In this document: positions 1 through 7,856 of the stretch, in pieces | How the letters are laid out: each line of letters opens with the position of its first letter | Position numbering within the stretch: position 1 is the stretch's first letter | Source: Pseudomonadota bacterium | GTDB taxonomy: Bacteria; Pseudomonadota; Alphaproteobacteria; Sphingomonadales; Sphingomonadaceae | Reading direction: 5' to 3' | DNA: 64,000 nucleotides | NCBI GenBank assembly: GCA_023400405.1 | Contig: JAEXFD010000013.1 | Span: forward strand, 310,001 to 374,000 | Position numbers and translations under genes: made by a program | The notes under the pieces: generated by a model | Database searches by the model: none | What the model was told of the DNA's origin: nothing | What the model saw: the letters and a program-made list of their open reading frames with translations, nothing else

Positions 1-1
1 G

Positions 2-223
2 GGCTTCGCCGTCGACGCGCGCAACTTTCGCATCGCGGCCCGGATGCTCGCCCTGCTCGGCCAGCATCGCATTCGGCTGCTCACCAACAATCCGCAAAAG
101 GTCGAGACGCTGCGCGCAGCGGGAGTCGATGTCGTCGAACGGGTACCGCACGTCCTGCCGCCGAACCCGCACAATGCCCGCTATCTCGCCACCAAGCGGG
201 ACCGGACGGGACACGAGTTTTAA
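2..223 (+). CDS. ribA: GTP cyclohydrolase II, C-terminal part (cut by window edge)
   Basis: Only the last 73 residues are present; the gene begins before the window. The visible frame carries the family's C-terminal signature: an RLLTNNPQK stretch, a GVDVVERVP stretch, and a tail with NARYLATKRDRTGH. GTP cyclohydrolase II opens the GTP ring in the first committed step of riboflavin synthesis. The zinc cysteines lie upstream and cannot be checked here. The gene matters for the rib cluster at 13-16.6 kb, whose RibBX has a RibA half without zinc ligands, so this stand-alone enzyme is probably the active cyclohydrolase (inference). Confidence 0.85.
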   Translation, partial: GFAVDARNFRIAARMLALLGQHRIRLLTNNPQKVETLRAAGVDVVERVPHVLPPNPHNARYLATKRDRTGHEF

Positions 224-235
224 GCTCTCCCGTCG

Positions 236-253
236 CCCCAGCGAGAGCTGGGG
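236..253 (+). terminator. Stem-loop after ribA
   Basis: A perfect 7-bp stem (CCCCAGC and GCTGGGG) closes a GAGA tetraloop 12 bases after the ribA stop. There is no clear T tract, so it may be a Rho-dependent end or a small dispersed hairpin rather than a classical terminator. Confidence 0.4.
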
Positions 254-275
254 CCTCTCGCGAATGGGCATATGA

Positions 276-436
276 TTTTCGCGCAGAGGCGCAGAGATGG
301 CAGGCCTTGAGCGCAACGCCGGGGCTCCTTGCTCGGGGTGTTCAATGCCGCCTTCGCGGCGCTTCCCTGCGTCCTCTGCGCCTCTGCGCGAACAAACTCT
401 TCTTCGCGCCTTCTCGCGCCTTCGCGTGAACTGAAA
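276..436. repeat. Dispersed palindromic element, copy 1
   Basis: This fills most of the 232-base gap between ribA and the HAD gene. A 17-base arm at 280-296 is repeated perfectly inverted at 374-390 (core CGCAGAGGCGCAG). The right side continues into a CTTCGCGCC-type stretch and a CTTCGCGTGAACT end, like copies 2 and 3 (12812-12999, 20133-20326), but the outer left arm is missing and the centre differs. Short open frames inside it have no family resemblance and are not genes. Confidence 0.7.
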
Positions 437-455
437 AGCGCCCTGGCGGCCCCAA

Positions 456-1115
456 TCAGATCAGCCGGCGAACCTCATCGAAATCATGTGCGATCAGCGT
501 CACCCCGAGCGCCCGCAGCCGATCGGCATGGTCCGGCGCGCAATGCGAGCCTGCGCATAGCCCGATCACGGTGGCGCCCGAGGCCACCGCCCCGGTCACG
601 CCCACCGGCGAATCCTCGAGGATCAGGCAGCGCTCGATCGGAGTACCGAGCTGCGCCGCCGCGTAGAGATAGAGATCCGGTGCCGGCTTGCCGTTGATGA
701 CATGCTCGCGGCCCGAATAGAGATGGTCGCCGAACGCGTCCCGCACGCCGAGATGTTCGAGATGCCGGCTGATCCAGCGCGTGCTGCTCGACGAGGTGAT
801 CGCGCGCGGCAGCTCGGGCGGCAGATCCTCGATGAAGCGAATCGCTCCGGCCACCGCGGGCAGCCCTTCCTCCAGCGCCCGTTTGTCCTCGACGGCGCGT
901 GCCGTGTGGAACTCGTCTGGAATCGCCCTGCCGATCCAAGCTTCGATCGCCGCGAGGAAATCGGCGCCGGCCAGTCCCATGAAGTTCGCCATCGAATCTT
1001 CCGGCGTGATGGGATGGCCGATGCTGGTCAGGTAATCGGCGATCTGCTTGTTGCCGGCGTACTCGCTTTCGAGCAGCACGCCGTCGAAATCAAAGAGGAT
1101 GGCATCGTATTTCAT
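456..1115 (-). CDS. HAD family phosphatase (beta-phosphoglucomutase-like)
   Basis: This 219-residue HAD-superfamily hydrolase starts with the nucleophile motif FDFDGVLLES (Asp9 and Asp11), followed by a helical cap. Motif II is the TSSSS stretch and motif III/IV is GKPAPDLYLYAA followed by LILEDSPVGVTGAVASGATVIG. The pattern fits the phosphoglycolate phosphatase/beta-phosphoglucomutase branch; the substrate cannot be named. The ATG overlaps the yggS stop by four bases (1112-1115), so the two are translationally coupled. A much longer upstream extension of this frame is only the shadow of yggS and was rejected. Confidence 0.85.
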   Translation of the reverse strand: MKYDAILFDFDGVLLESEYAGNKQIADYLTSIGHPITPEDSMANFMGLAGADFLAAIEAWIGRAIPDEFHTARAVEDKRALEEGLPAVAGAIRFIEDLPPELPRAITSSSSTRWISRHLEHLGVRDAFGDHLYSGREHVINGKPAPDLYLYAAAQLGTPIERCLILEDSPVGVTGAVASGATVIGLCAGSHCAPDHADRLRALGVTLIAHDFDEVRRLI

Positions 1116-1780
1116 GCCCGCGCTCCGAACAGCGCGGTGCCGACGCGGACATGCGTCGCGCCGATCGTCACCGCGGTCTCGTAGTCGCCCGACATGCCCA
1201 TGCTGAGCCCCGCCAGCTCGTGATCGCGCGCGAGCTTGGCGAGCAGCGCGAAATAGGGTGCGGCCTCGATCTCGGCGGGCGGCACGCACATCAGCCCGGC
1301 GACAGGCAGTTCGGCGGCGCGGGCCTCGCCGAGCAGCGCCGGCAAGTCGGCGACCGTGCACCCGCCCTTTTGCGGCTCGTCGCCGATATTGACCTGAATG
1401 AAGCAGGCGGGGCGCTTGCCTACTTTGTCCATCGCCTTGGCGAGCGCGGCGACGAGCGAGGAACGGTCGAGCGAATGGATCGCGTCGAACAGGTGGACGG
1501 CGTCCTCCGCCTTGTTGGACTGGAGCTGGCCAACCAGATGGAGCGTGATGCCAGGCGTCGCCTCGATCAGCGCCGGCCACTTCGCTTCGGCCTCCTGGAC
1601 GCGGTTCTCGCCGAACACGCGCTGCCCGGCGGCGATCAGCGGCGTGATCGCGGCTTCGTCCCGGGTCTTGGAGATTGCGATCAGCGTCATGTCGTCGGCG
1701 GAGCGGCCGGCGGTCTTGGCGGCACGCGCGATCCGCTGCTGGACATCGGCAAGGCGTTGACTGGCGTCGTCTATCGGCAT
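1112..1780 (-). CDS. yggS: Pyridoxal phosphate homeostasis protein (YggS/PLPBP)
   Basis: This 222-residue protein binds PLP without catalysing a reaction and keeps vitamin B6 and amino acid pools balanced. The family signature is clear: AISKTR (with the PLP lysine), FGENRVQEAEAKWP, HLVGQLQSNKA, IHSLDR, QVNIGDEPQKGG and GMSGDYETAVTIGATHVRVGTALFG. Length is normal. It is the first gene of a pair with the HAD phosphatase and is divergent from the ThiE-like gene 22 bases away, so the two promoters must be compact or overlap the coding starts. Confidence 0.93.
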   Translation of the reverse strand: MPIDDASQRLADVQQRIARAAKTAGRSADDMTLIAISKTRDEAAITPLIAAGQRVFGENRVQEAEAKWPALIEATPGITLHLVGQLQSNKAEDAVHLFDAIHSLDRSSLVAALAKAMDKVGKRPACFIQVNIGDEPQKGGCTVADLPALLGEARAAELPVAGLMCVPPAEIEAAPYFALLAKLARDHELAGLSMGMSGDYETAVTIGATHVRVGTALFGARA

Positions 1781-1802
1781 GGCGCGCGCTATAGGCAGGG
1801 CG

Positions 1803-2378
1803 ATGCCGCCCCGCCACCCCCCGCGCCTCTGGCTGATGACCGACGAACGGATGGGGGATTCGCTGTGGCTCGCGCTCGAGAGGCTGCCGCGGGGTGCCGG
1901 CGTGGTGTTCCGCCATTATTCGCTGCCGCCGACGGAACGGCGCGCATTGTTCCTGCACATCCGCGCGGTGGCCCGGCGGCGGCACCTCATGCTCGTTCGC
2001 GCCGGAGAAACCGCGATGCCGGGCGAGGCGGGCATGCACGGCGCGCAAGGCCGAATGCGGCGCCGCGGCCTGCAGACGGCCCCCGTCCATTCGCGCCGTG
2101 AAGCGCTTGCGGCGATCCGCGCCGGTGCCGAGCTGCTGTTCGTCTCTCCGGTTTTTGCCACCCGGTCGCACGCCGGCGCCCCGGCGCTCGGCCGAGCGAG
2201 GTTCGGCTTCTTGATCAGGAACCTTGGCGTTCCCGTCGTCGCGCTGGGCGGGATGAACGCGCAGCACGCGCGCTCCCTGGTCCCGTTCGGGATTTACGGC
2301 TGGGCCGCGATCGATGCATGGATCGCGGATCGCAGACCAAGCGGCCCGACTGTTCGAGCTCAATCAAAAGCCGCTTAG
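1803..2378 (+). CDS. Thiamine phosphate synthase-like (ThiE/TenI) protein
   Basis: This 191-residue TIM-barrel protein has LWLMTDERMGD at its N-terminus, HSRREALAAIRAGAELLFVSPVFATRSH in the middle and VPVVALGGMNAQHA then GIYGWAAIDAW at the end, which is the ThiE/TenI pattern. The usual H-L-G-Q-x-D substrate region is weak (GEAGMHGAQGR), so it may be TenI-like or divergent rather than a standard ThiE. I chose the ATG at 1803 because the earlier one at 1779 overlaps the divergent yggS start. The 3' end overlaps the next minus-strand gene by four bases. Confidence 0.7.
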   Translation: MPPRHPPRLWLMTDERMGDSLWLALERLPRGAGVVFRHYSLPPTERRALFLHIRAVARRRHLMLVRAGETAMPGEAGMHGAQGRMRRRGLQTAPVHSRREALAAIRAGAELLFVSPVFATRSHAGAPALGRARFGFLIRNLGVPVVALGGMNAQHARSLVPFGIYGWAAIDAWIADRRPSGPTVRAQSKAA

Positions 2379-3100
2379 AAGCGGAACGCCGTTCCCACAT
2401 AAACCGACTGGCTGTCGCGCCGATTGTCCTCGGTCATGGCCGTCAGCCGGTCGCGCTCGCTCTTGTAGCGCACGCCGGCGGTGACGGCGAGATTGCGGGT
2501 CAGCGAATAGCTGCCGCCGACGTCGATCGAATAGCTCGGCTTGTCGCCGATCAGCACCGGTGTGCTGGTCAGCGGCTTGTCCGCCACGGCGGCGACACGG
2601 CCGCTCAGCCGCTTGCCGCTGTAGCTCACTCCGACATCGGTCTGCTCGCGCCCACCGGGCTCCGAGACAAGATCGACACGGGCGACATCGCCCGAAACGG
2701 CGAAGCGCTTCCAGCCGACCGAAACGCCCAAATTATAGGCGATCGGACTCAGGCTGAGTGACGCCGGCGTGGTCGAGGCGCGATCGGTGCTCACGGCGCG
2801 GGCCGAATGGGCGCGCACGGCAACGGTAACGCCGCGATCGGCCGTACGCCGGGCTTCCGAAGGCGTGAAGCGGAAACCGCCATCGCCCAGGCCCGATCGG
2901 GCCAGCACGGCGGCAAGCTTCGGATCGGCGGCCGCCGGCGTGAACGCGGCAAAGCCGCTCCGCGGGACCGCGGACGAAACGCGCGGGCTGGTTCGGGCGC
3001 CATGGTCTTCCTGCGCGCGGAGGGCAGGCGCGAGCAACAGCGCAGAGGCGCCAAACGCCCCCAGCCCCATCGCCGCCCATGTCCGCCCGATTCGCATCAT
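2375..3100 (-). CDS. Exported beta-barrel-like protein, function unknown
   Basis: This is a 241-residue protein with a signal peptide (about residues 1-29, ending ALRAQ). After a linker the C-terminal half is built of alternating short strands (LGVSVGWKRFAVSGDVARVD, TDVGVSYSGKRLSGRVAAVA, YSIDVGGSYSLTRNLAVTAGVRYKSE) and the chain ends in Phe (VGTAFRF), as outer membrane barrels do. I infer an outer membrane location but recognise no function. Two adjacent ATGs start the frame; the earlier extension has no signal peptide logic and was dropped. Confidence 0.65.
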   Translation of the reverse strand: MMRIGRTWAAMGLGAFGASALLLAPALRAQEDHGARTSPRVSSAVPRSGFAAFTPAAADPKLAAVLARSGLGDGGFRFTPSEARRTADRGVTVAVRAHSARAVSTDRASTTPASLSLSPIAYNLGVSVGWKRFAVSGDVARVDLVSEPGGREQTDVGVSYSGKRLSGRVAAVADKPLTSTPVLIGDKPSYSIDVGGSYSLTRNLAVTAGVRYKSERDRLTAMTEDNRRDSQSVYVGTAFRF

Positions 3101-3275
3101 ACGAGTCCCTAGATGATGTGGCCCTACCATGATTCGAGACCATGGTTCCACTGGCGGCACAAATTTCGCGGCACTGTTGCACCAGACCCACAGAATCGGA
3201 GCTTTCAGGCGCCTTGCTCCCGCCACATCAGCCCCTATAGATGCTTCCACTCTTCTGCCTGGTAGGAATGTGTCG

Positions 3276-3707
3276 ATGAACCGCCTGTTGCGCACCGCGA
3301 TCCTGGGGTCGCTTGCTCTTTCGATCGCCGCGTGCGGCCACAACAAGCGTCCCGAGGCCGATCTCGCCGCTTCGAAGGTGACGACGATCGGCGTCAATTC
3401 CTATCTCTGGCGCGCCAGCCTCGACACGCTCAGCTTCATGCCGCTGCTCCAGACCGATTCGAACGGCGGCGTGATCGTCACCGATTGGTATGTGAACCCG
3501 AACGTGCAGACGGAGCGGATGAAGGTGACGGTGACGATCCTCGACCAGGATCTGCGCGCCGATGCGGTGCGCGTCGCGGCGCTGCGCGAAGTCAATCGGG
3601 GCGGCGCCTGGGTCGCCGCGCCGGTCCAGGCCGCGACGGTGCAGAAGCTCGAGGACATCATCCTCACCCGCGCCCGCGATCTCCGCCAGGCCGCGGTCAA
3701 GAATTGA
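3276..3707 (+). CDS. DUF3576 lipoprotein
   Basis: This 143-residue lipoprotein has a lipobox around LSIAAC with Cys20 as the lipidation site. The body (VNSYLWRASLDTLSFMPLLQTDSNGGVIVTDWY) is the DUF3576 signature common in alphaproteobacteria. Its role is unknown; position just before leuS-lptE hints at envelope work. The start at 3276 follows a TAGGAATG-like ribosome site and gives a proper signal peptide; an in-frame upstream ATG at 3129 would bury it. Confidence 0.85.
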   Translation: MNRLLRTAILGSLALSIAACGHNKRPEADLAASKVTTIGVNSYLWRASLDTLSFMPLLQTDSNGGVIVTDWYVNPNVQTERMKVTVTILDQDLRADAVRVAALREVNRGGAWVAAPVQAATVQKLEDIILTRARDLRQAAVKN

Positions 3708-3716
3708 TGGTTTCCC

Positions 3717-3747
3717 GCGATGCCCGATCCGTCTGGGCGGGCATCGC
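3717..3747 (+). promoter_or_regulatory. Stem-loop in the leuS leader
   Basis: A perfect 10-bp stem (GCGATGCCCG at 3717-3726 and its complement at 3738-3747) with an 11-base loop lies between the DUF3576 stop and the leuS ribosome site. No T tract follows. It could end the upstream message, stabilise it, or act in leuS control. It also makes an ATG at 3720 an unlikely leuS start, because that codon lies in the stem. Confidence 0.45.
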
Positions 3748-3767
3748 ATCCAATTGCAGGAAGTAAC

Positions 3768-6302
3768 GTGTCGCGCTTCAATCCGTTGAAGGCGGACGCG
3801 GCGTGGCAGAAGGTGTGGGAAGAACGGCGCACCTTCGCCGCGCGCGACGATTCGCCCAAGCCCAAAAGCTATGTCCTCGAGATGTTCCCCTATCCTTCGG
3901 GGCGCATCCATATGGGCCATGTCCGCAACTATACGATGGGCGACGTGCTTGCGCGCTATCGGCGGATGAAGGGCATGGAAGTGCTCCATCCGATGGGCTG
4001 GGACGCGTTCGGCATGCCGGCCGAAAATGCCGCGATGGAGAAGAAGGTCCATCCCGGCGCATGGACCTGGCAGAACATCGCGACGATGAAGGCGCAGCTG
4101 AAGCGCCTGGGCTTCGCGCTCGACTGGACGCGCGAGCTCGCCACCTGCGACCCGGGCTATTACGGCCATGAACAGGCGCTGTTCCTCGACTTCTTCGAGA
4201 ACGGCCTGGTCTACCGCAAGGAGTCGGCGGTCAATTGGGACCCGGTCGACATGACCGTGCTCGCCAACGAGCAGGTGATCGACGGGCGCGGCTGGCGCTC
4301 GGGCGCGCTGGTCGAGCGGCGCAAGCTCAGCCAGTGGTTCCTCAAGATCACCGAGTTCGCCGAGGACCTCCTCGAGGGCGTGCGCGGGCTCGAACATTGG
4401 CCCGACAAGGTCAAGCTGATGCAGGAGAACTGGATCGGCAAGTCCGAAGGGCTGGAGTTCGCCTGGACGCTGTCGAACGGCGAGACGCTGACCGTCTATA
4501 CCACGCGGCCGGACACGATCTTTGGGGCGAGCTTCGTCGCGATCGCCGCCGATCACCCGCTTGCGCAGCAACTCGCCCAAGGCAACGCAGAGGTCCAGGC
4601 GTTCATCGAGCGTTGCAAGCAGGGCGGCACCACCGCCGCCGAGCTGGAGACCCAGGAGAAGCTCGGCTTCGACACCGGCCTGACCGCCACCCATCCCTTC
4701 GACGCCGCCTGGCAGGTGCCGGTCTACATCGCCAATTTCGTGCTGATGGACTATGGCACCGGCGCGGTTTTCGGCGTGCCGGCGCACGACCAGCGCGACT
4801 TCGAATTCGCCACTAAATATTCGCTGCCGATCCGCCGCGTCGTCTCCGAAGGCGAGCAGACCGATCCCGAATTCCGCGATGCCGAAGCCTATACCGGCCC
4901 CGGCACGCTGGTGAACTCACACTTTCTCGACGGGATGGACGTCACCGACGCCAAGCGCGAAGTCATCCGCCGCGCCGAGGAGGGCGGCTGGGGCAAGGGC
5001 CAGACGGTGTGGCGCCTGCGCGACTGGGGCGTCAGCCGCCAGCGCTATTGGGGCACGCCGATCCCGATCATCCATTGCGAAAGCTGCGGTCCGGTCGGCG
5101 TCCCGCGCGACCAGTTGCCCGTCGTGCTGCCCGAGGACGTGTCGTTCGACGTCCCCGGCAACCCGCTCGATCGGCATCCGACCTGGAAGCATGTCGATTG
5201 CCCGAGCTGCGGCGCCCCCGCCCGGCGCGAGACCGACACGCTCGATACCTTCGTCGACTCGTCCTGGTATTTCATCCGCTTCGCCAGCCAGCCCGAAGGC
5301 AAGCCGTTCGACAAGGCGGTCGCCGAGCAGTGGCTGCCGGTCGGCCAGTATATCGGTGGAGTCGAGCATGCGATCCTCCACCTGCTCTATGCCCGCTTCT
5401 TCACGCGCGCGCTTCGCCATATCGGCAAGCTCGACATTGCCGAGCCGTTCGCCGGCCTGTTCACCCAGGGCATGGTGACGCACGAGACCTACAAGACGCT
5501 CGACGGCCGCTGGCTCTCGCCGCCGGAGGTCCGCAAGGACAGCGCGGGCGCCGTCGAACTCGCCTCGGGTGACCCGATCGAGATCGGCCGCATCGAGAAG
5601 ATGTCGAAGTCCAAGAAGAACACGATCGATCCCGAACCGATCGTCGATCAGTACGGCGCCGACGCGGTGCGCTGGTTCATGCTCTCCGACTCGCCGCCCG
5701 AGCGCGACCTCGAATGGACCGAGAACGGGATCGAGGGCGCCTGGCGCTTCGTCCAGCGGCTGTGGCGGCTGTTCGATGGCGAGACGCCGCCGATCACCGC
5801 CGATTCGCCGGTCGCCTTCACCGGCAGCGACGATCTCGCCCTGCGCAAGCTCGTCCACCGCACCAACGCCGGCGTCGCCGAGGCGATCGAGCGGCTGCAG
5901 TTCAACAAGGCCGTCGCGCTGCTCTATACGCTGACCGCTGCGATCGAGAAGGCGCCGGTCTCCGCCGATCGCCAGCAGGCCGCGCTCACCTTGCTCCGCC
6001 TGTCCGCGCCGATGGTCCCGCACCTCGCCGAAGAGGCCTGGGCGGCGGCGGGCGGCGATGGCTTGATCGCCGACGCGCCCTGGCCCGAAGTCGATCCCGC
6101 GCTGCTGGTCGACGATGAAGTGACGATCGCGGTCCAGGTCAACGGCAAGCTGCGCGACACGCTACTGCTCCCCAAGGGCACGTCCAAGGAAGACACCGAA
6201 GCCGCGGCACTTGCATCGGACAAGATCGTTCGTACGCTCGAAGGCAAGCCTCCGAGGAAAGTGATCGTCGTGCCCGATCGATTGGTGAATATCGTCGCAT
6301 GA
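3768..6302 (+). CDS. leuS: Leucine--tRNA ligase
   Basis: This cytoplasmic class I synthetase charges tRNA-Leu with leucine. At 844 residues it is normal length. Visible motifs are HMGH (48-51, the HIGH element in YPSGRIHMGHVRNY), the CP1 editing domain with TTRPDT and DYGTGAVFGVPAHDQRDF, and KMSKS at 611-615. The start is the GTG at 3768, preceded by CAGGAAG, giving the standard MSRFNPLKADAAWQ opening; an ATG 48 bases upstream falls inside a hairpin. The stop overlaps lptE by four bases (ATGA), the first link of a leuS-lptE-holA operon. Confidence 0.97.
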   Translation: MSRFNPLKADAAWQKVWEERRTFAARDDSPKPKSYVLEMFPYPSGRIHMGHVRNYTMGDVLARYRRMKGMEVLHPMGWDAFGMPAENAAMEKKVHPGAWTWQNIATMKAQLKRLGFALDWTRELATCDPGYYGHEQALFLDFFENGLVYRKESAVNWDPVDMTVLANEQVIDGRGWRSGALVERRKLSQWFLKITEFAEDLLEGVRGLEHWPDKVKLMQENWIGKSEGLEFAWTLSNGETLTVYTTRPDTIFGASFVAIAADHPLAQQLAQGNAEVQAFIERCKQGGTTAAELETQEKLGFDTGLTATHPFDAAWQVPVYIANFVLMDYGTGAVFGVPAHDQRDFEFATKYSLPIRRVVSEGEQTDPEFRDAEAYTGPGTLVNSHFLDGMDVTDAKREVIRRAEEGGWGKGQTVWRLRDWGVSRQRYWGTPIPIIHCESCGPVGVPRDQLPVVLPEDVSFDVPGNPLDRHPTWKHVDCPSCGAPARRETDTLDTFVDSSWYFIRFASQPEGKPFDKAVAEQWLPVGQYIGGVEHAILHLLYARFFTRALRHIGKLDIAEPFAGLFTQGMVTHETYKTLDGRWLSPPEVRKDSAGAVELASGDPIEIGRIEKMSKSKKNTIDPEPIVDQYGADAVRWFMLSDSPPERDLEWTENGIEGAWRFVQRLWRLFDGETPPITADSPVAFTGSDDLALRKLVHRTNAGVAEAIERLQFNKAVALLYTLTAAIEKAPVSADRQQAALTLLRLSAPMVPHLAEEAWAAAGGDGLIADAPWPEVDPALLVDDEVTIAVQVNGKLRDTLLLPKGTSKEDTEAAALASDKIVRTLEGKPPRKVIVVPDRLVNIVA

Positions 6303-6811
6303 GCCGTACCCCGCTCCTCGCGCTTGCCGCCGCCGCGCTCGCGCTTTCCGGCTGTTCGGGCCTGCATCCACTCTATGGCGGCGGCCCCGAAGGCCAGGTT
6401 CGCTCGACGCTTTCGGCGGTCGAAGTCGCACCGATCCCCGGCCAGTCGGGTTGGCTGGTCGCCAATGCGCTGCGGGATCGACTGGGCCTGGATGGCCGCA
6501 CGGCGCGTTATCGGCTCGAAGTCAAGCTCGACGACCAGATCGCGGGCTTGGGCGTCAGCCGCGACGATTCGGTGAGTCGCGAGCGCCGCACCCTGCGCGC
6601 CCGCTACCAGTTGGTCGAGATCAGCAATGGCCAGGTCGTGCTCGATGCGACCGCTGGCTCCGACGCCGGCATCGACGTCGTCGGCAGCGAATATGCGACG
6701 ATCGCCGCTGAAAAGACCGCGCTCGAGCGGCTTTCGGGCATCGTCGCGGACCAGATCATCGCACGGGTCGCCCGTTATGCCGAGGCGGCGCCCGAGGCTG
6801 GGGCGAAGTGA
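6299..6811 (+). CDS. lptE: LPS assembly lipoprotein LptE
   Basis: This 170-residue outer membrane lipoprotein is the plug and partner of LptD in delivering lipopolysaccharide (or, in sphingomonads, glycosphingolipid-containing envelope components) to the cell surface. The signal peptide ends in a lipobox LALSGC with Cys19, followed by GLHPLYGG, typical of alphaproteobacterial LptE. The leuS-lptE-holA order is widely conserved. Both ends overlap their neighbours by four bases, so the three are made from one message. Confidence 0.88.
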   Translation: MSRTPLLALAAAALALSGCSGLHPLYGGGPEGQVRSTLSAVEVAPIPGQSGWLVANALRDRLGLDGRTARYRLEVKLDDQIAGLGVSRDDSVSRERRTLRARYQLVEISNGQVVLDATAGSDAGIDVVGSEYATIAAEKTALERLSGIVADQIIARVARYAEAAPEAGAK

Positions 6812-7824
6812 AGGCCAACGCGACGCAGATCCGCGCCGCGATCGAAAAGCCCAATCCCGAGACGCGGCTCTATCTGTTCCATGGGCCCGACGAAGCGGGC
6901 GCTGCCGATCTCGCCGCGCGGCTCGCCAAGTCGCTCGGCCCCGATGCCGAACGGATCGATCTCGACATGAAGGCTCTGCGGGAGCAGCCGGGGCGCCTCG
7001 CCGACGAGGCCGCCTCGCTCTCGCTGTTCGGGGGCGCGCGGCTGATTCGTCTGCTCGGCATCGAGGAGGGCGCGGCGGAGGCGGTAAGCCTGTTGCTGGG
7101 CGCCGAGCGCGCCGGCAATCCGGTGGTGGCGATCGGCCCGGGGCTGAAGGCGAGCGGAAAGCTCGTCAAGCAGGTGATCGCCGCGCCACACGCGATGGCG
7201 CATGCCTGTTACGTGCCCGAGGGACTCGACGCGACGCGACTTGCCGCCAACGTCGCACGCGAACATGGCCTGCGCCTCACCGGGGACGTCCCCCAACGCC
7301 TCGCCGCGGCTTGCGGCGGCGACCGCGCGATCCTCACCCGCGAGATCGAGAAGCTCGCCCTCTATCTCGACGCGGCGCCTGAACGCCCACGCGACGCCGA
7401 CGCGGCCGCGCTGGATGCGGTCGGTGCGGATCTGGACGATTCGGATTTGTCGGACGCGATCGCCGCGGTCGTCGATGGCCGGGTTGCCGATATCGGCGGC
7501 GAGCTCGCCCGGATCGGCGAAGGGATCGGCGTGCCCCTGATGCGCCAGCTCGCCCGCAAGCTGGTCGGCATGGCCGAGATGCGGCTCGATCTCGACAAGG
7601 GGCTCGACCTCGATGAAGTCCTGGAAAAACATCGCGTCTTCTTCCGAGAAAAGGCCGCGACCGGCCGAGCGCTTCGCCGCTGGAACGCCCCGCAACTCGC
7701 CCGCGCCATCGATCGCGTCCGCGCGGCCGAGCGCGCAATGATGCACTCGGGCAGCGCCGGCGAAGTGCTGGCCCAGGACGAAGCGGTCACCATCGCCCGC
7801 CAGGCGGCGCGAGCGCGGAGCTAA
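6808..7824 (+). CDS. holA: DNA polymerase III subunit delta
   Basis: This 338-residue protein is the clamp-loader delta subunit, which opens the sliding clamp. It starts with GTG inside a GTGA overlap with lptE. The N-terminus YLFHGPDEAGAADLAARLAKSLGPDAERIDLDM and the middle LTGDVPQRLAAACGGDRAILTREIEKLALYL are characteristic; as usual for delta there is no working Walker A motif. It is the last gene of its operon; feoB faces it 32 bases on. Confidence 0.93.
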   Translation: MKANATQIRAAIEKPNPETRLYLFHGPDEAGAADLAARLAKSLGPDAERIDLDMKALREQPGRLADEAASLSLFGGARLIRLLGIEEGAAEAVSLLLGAERAGNPVVAIGPGLKASGKLVKQVIAAPHAMAHACYVPEGLDATRLAANVAREHGLRLTGDVPQRLAAACGGDRAILTREIEKLALYLDAAPERPRDADAAALDAVGADLDDSDLSDAIAAVVDGRVADIGGELARIGEGIGVPLMRQLARKLVGMAEMRLDLDKGLDLDEVLEKHRVFFREKAATGRALRRWNAPQLARAIDRVRAAERAMMHSGSAGEVLAQDEAVTIARQAARARS

Positions 7825-7856
7825 TCGAAGGGAGTGGTGGCTGACCGGCTCGGACT

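Noticed and set aside
329..697. Short protein-like frames in and near the palindromic element
   Set aside because: Encoded by repeat sequence or the reverse of the HAD gene; similar frames in the other repeat copies show these are artefacts.
1116..2363. N-terminal extension of the HAD phosphatase frame
   Set aside because: Lies over yggS in another frame; the HAD motif starts exactly at the ATG 1113-1115.
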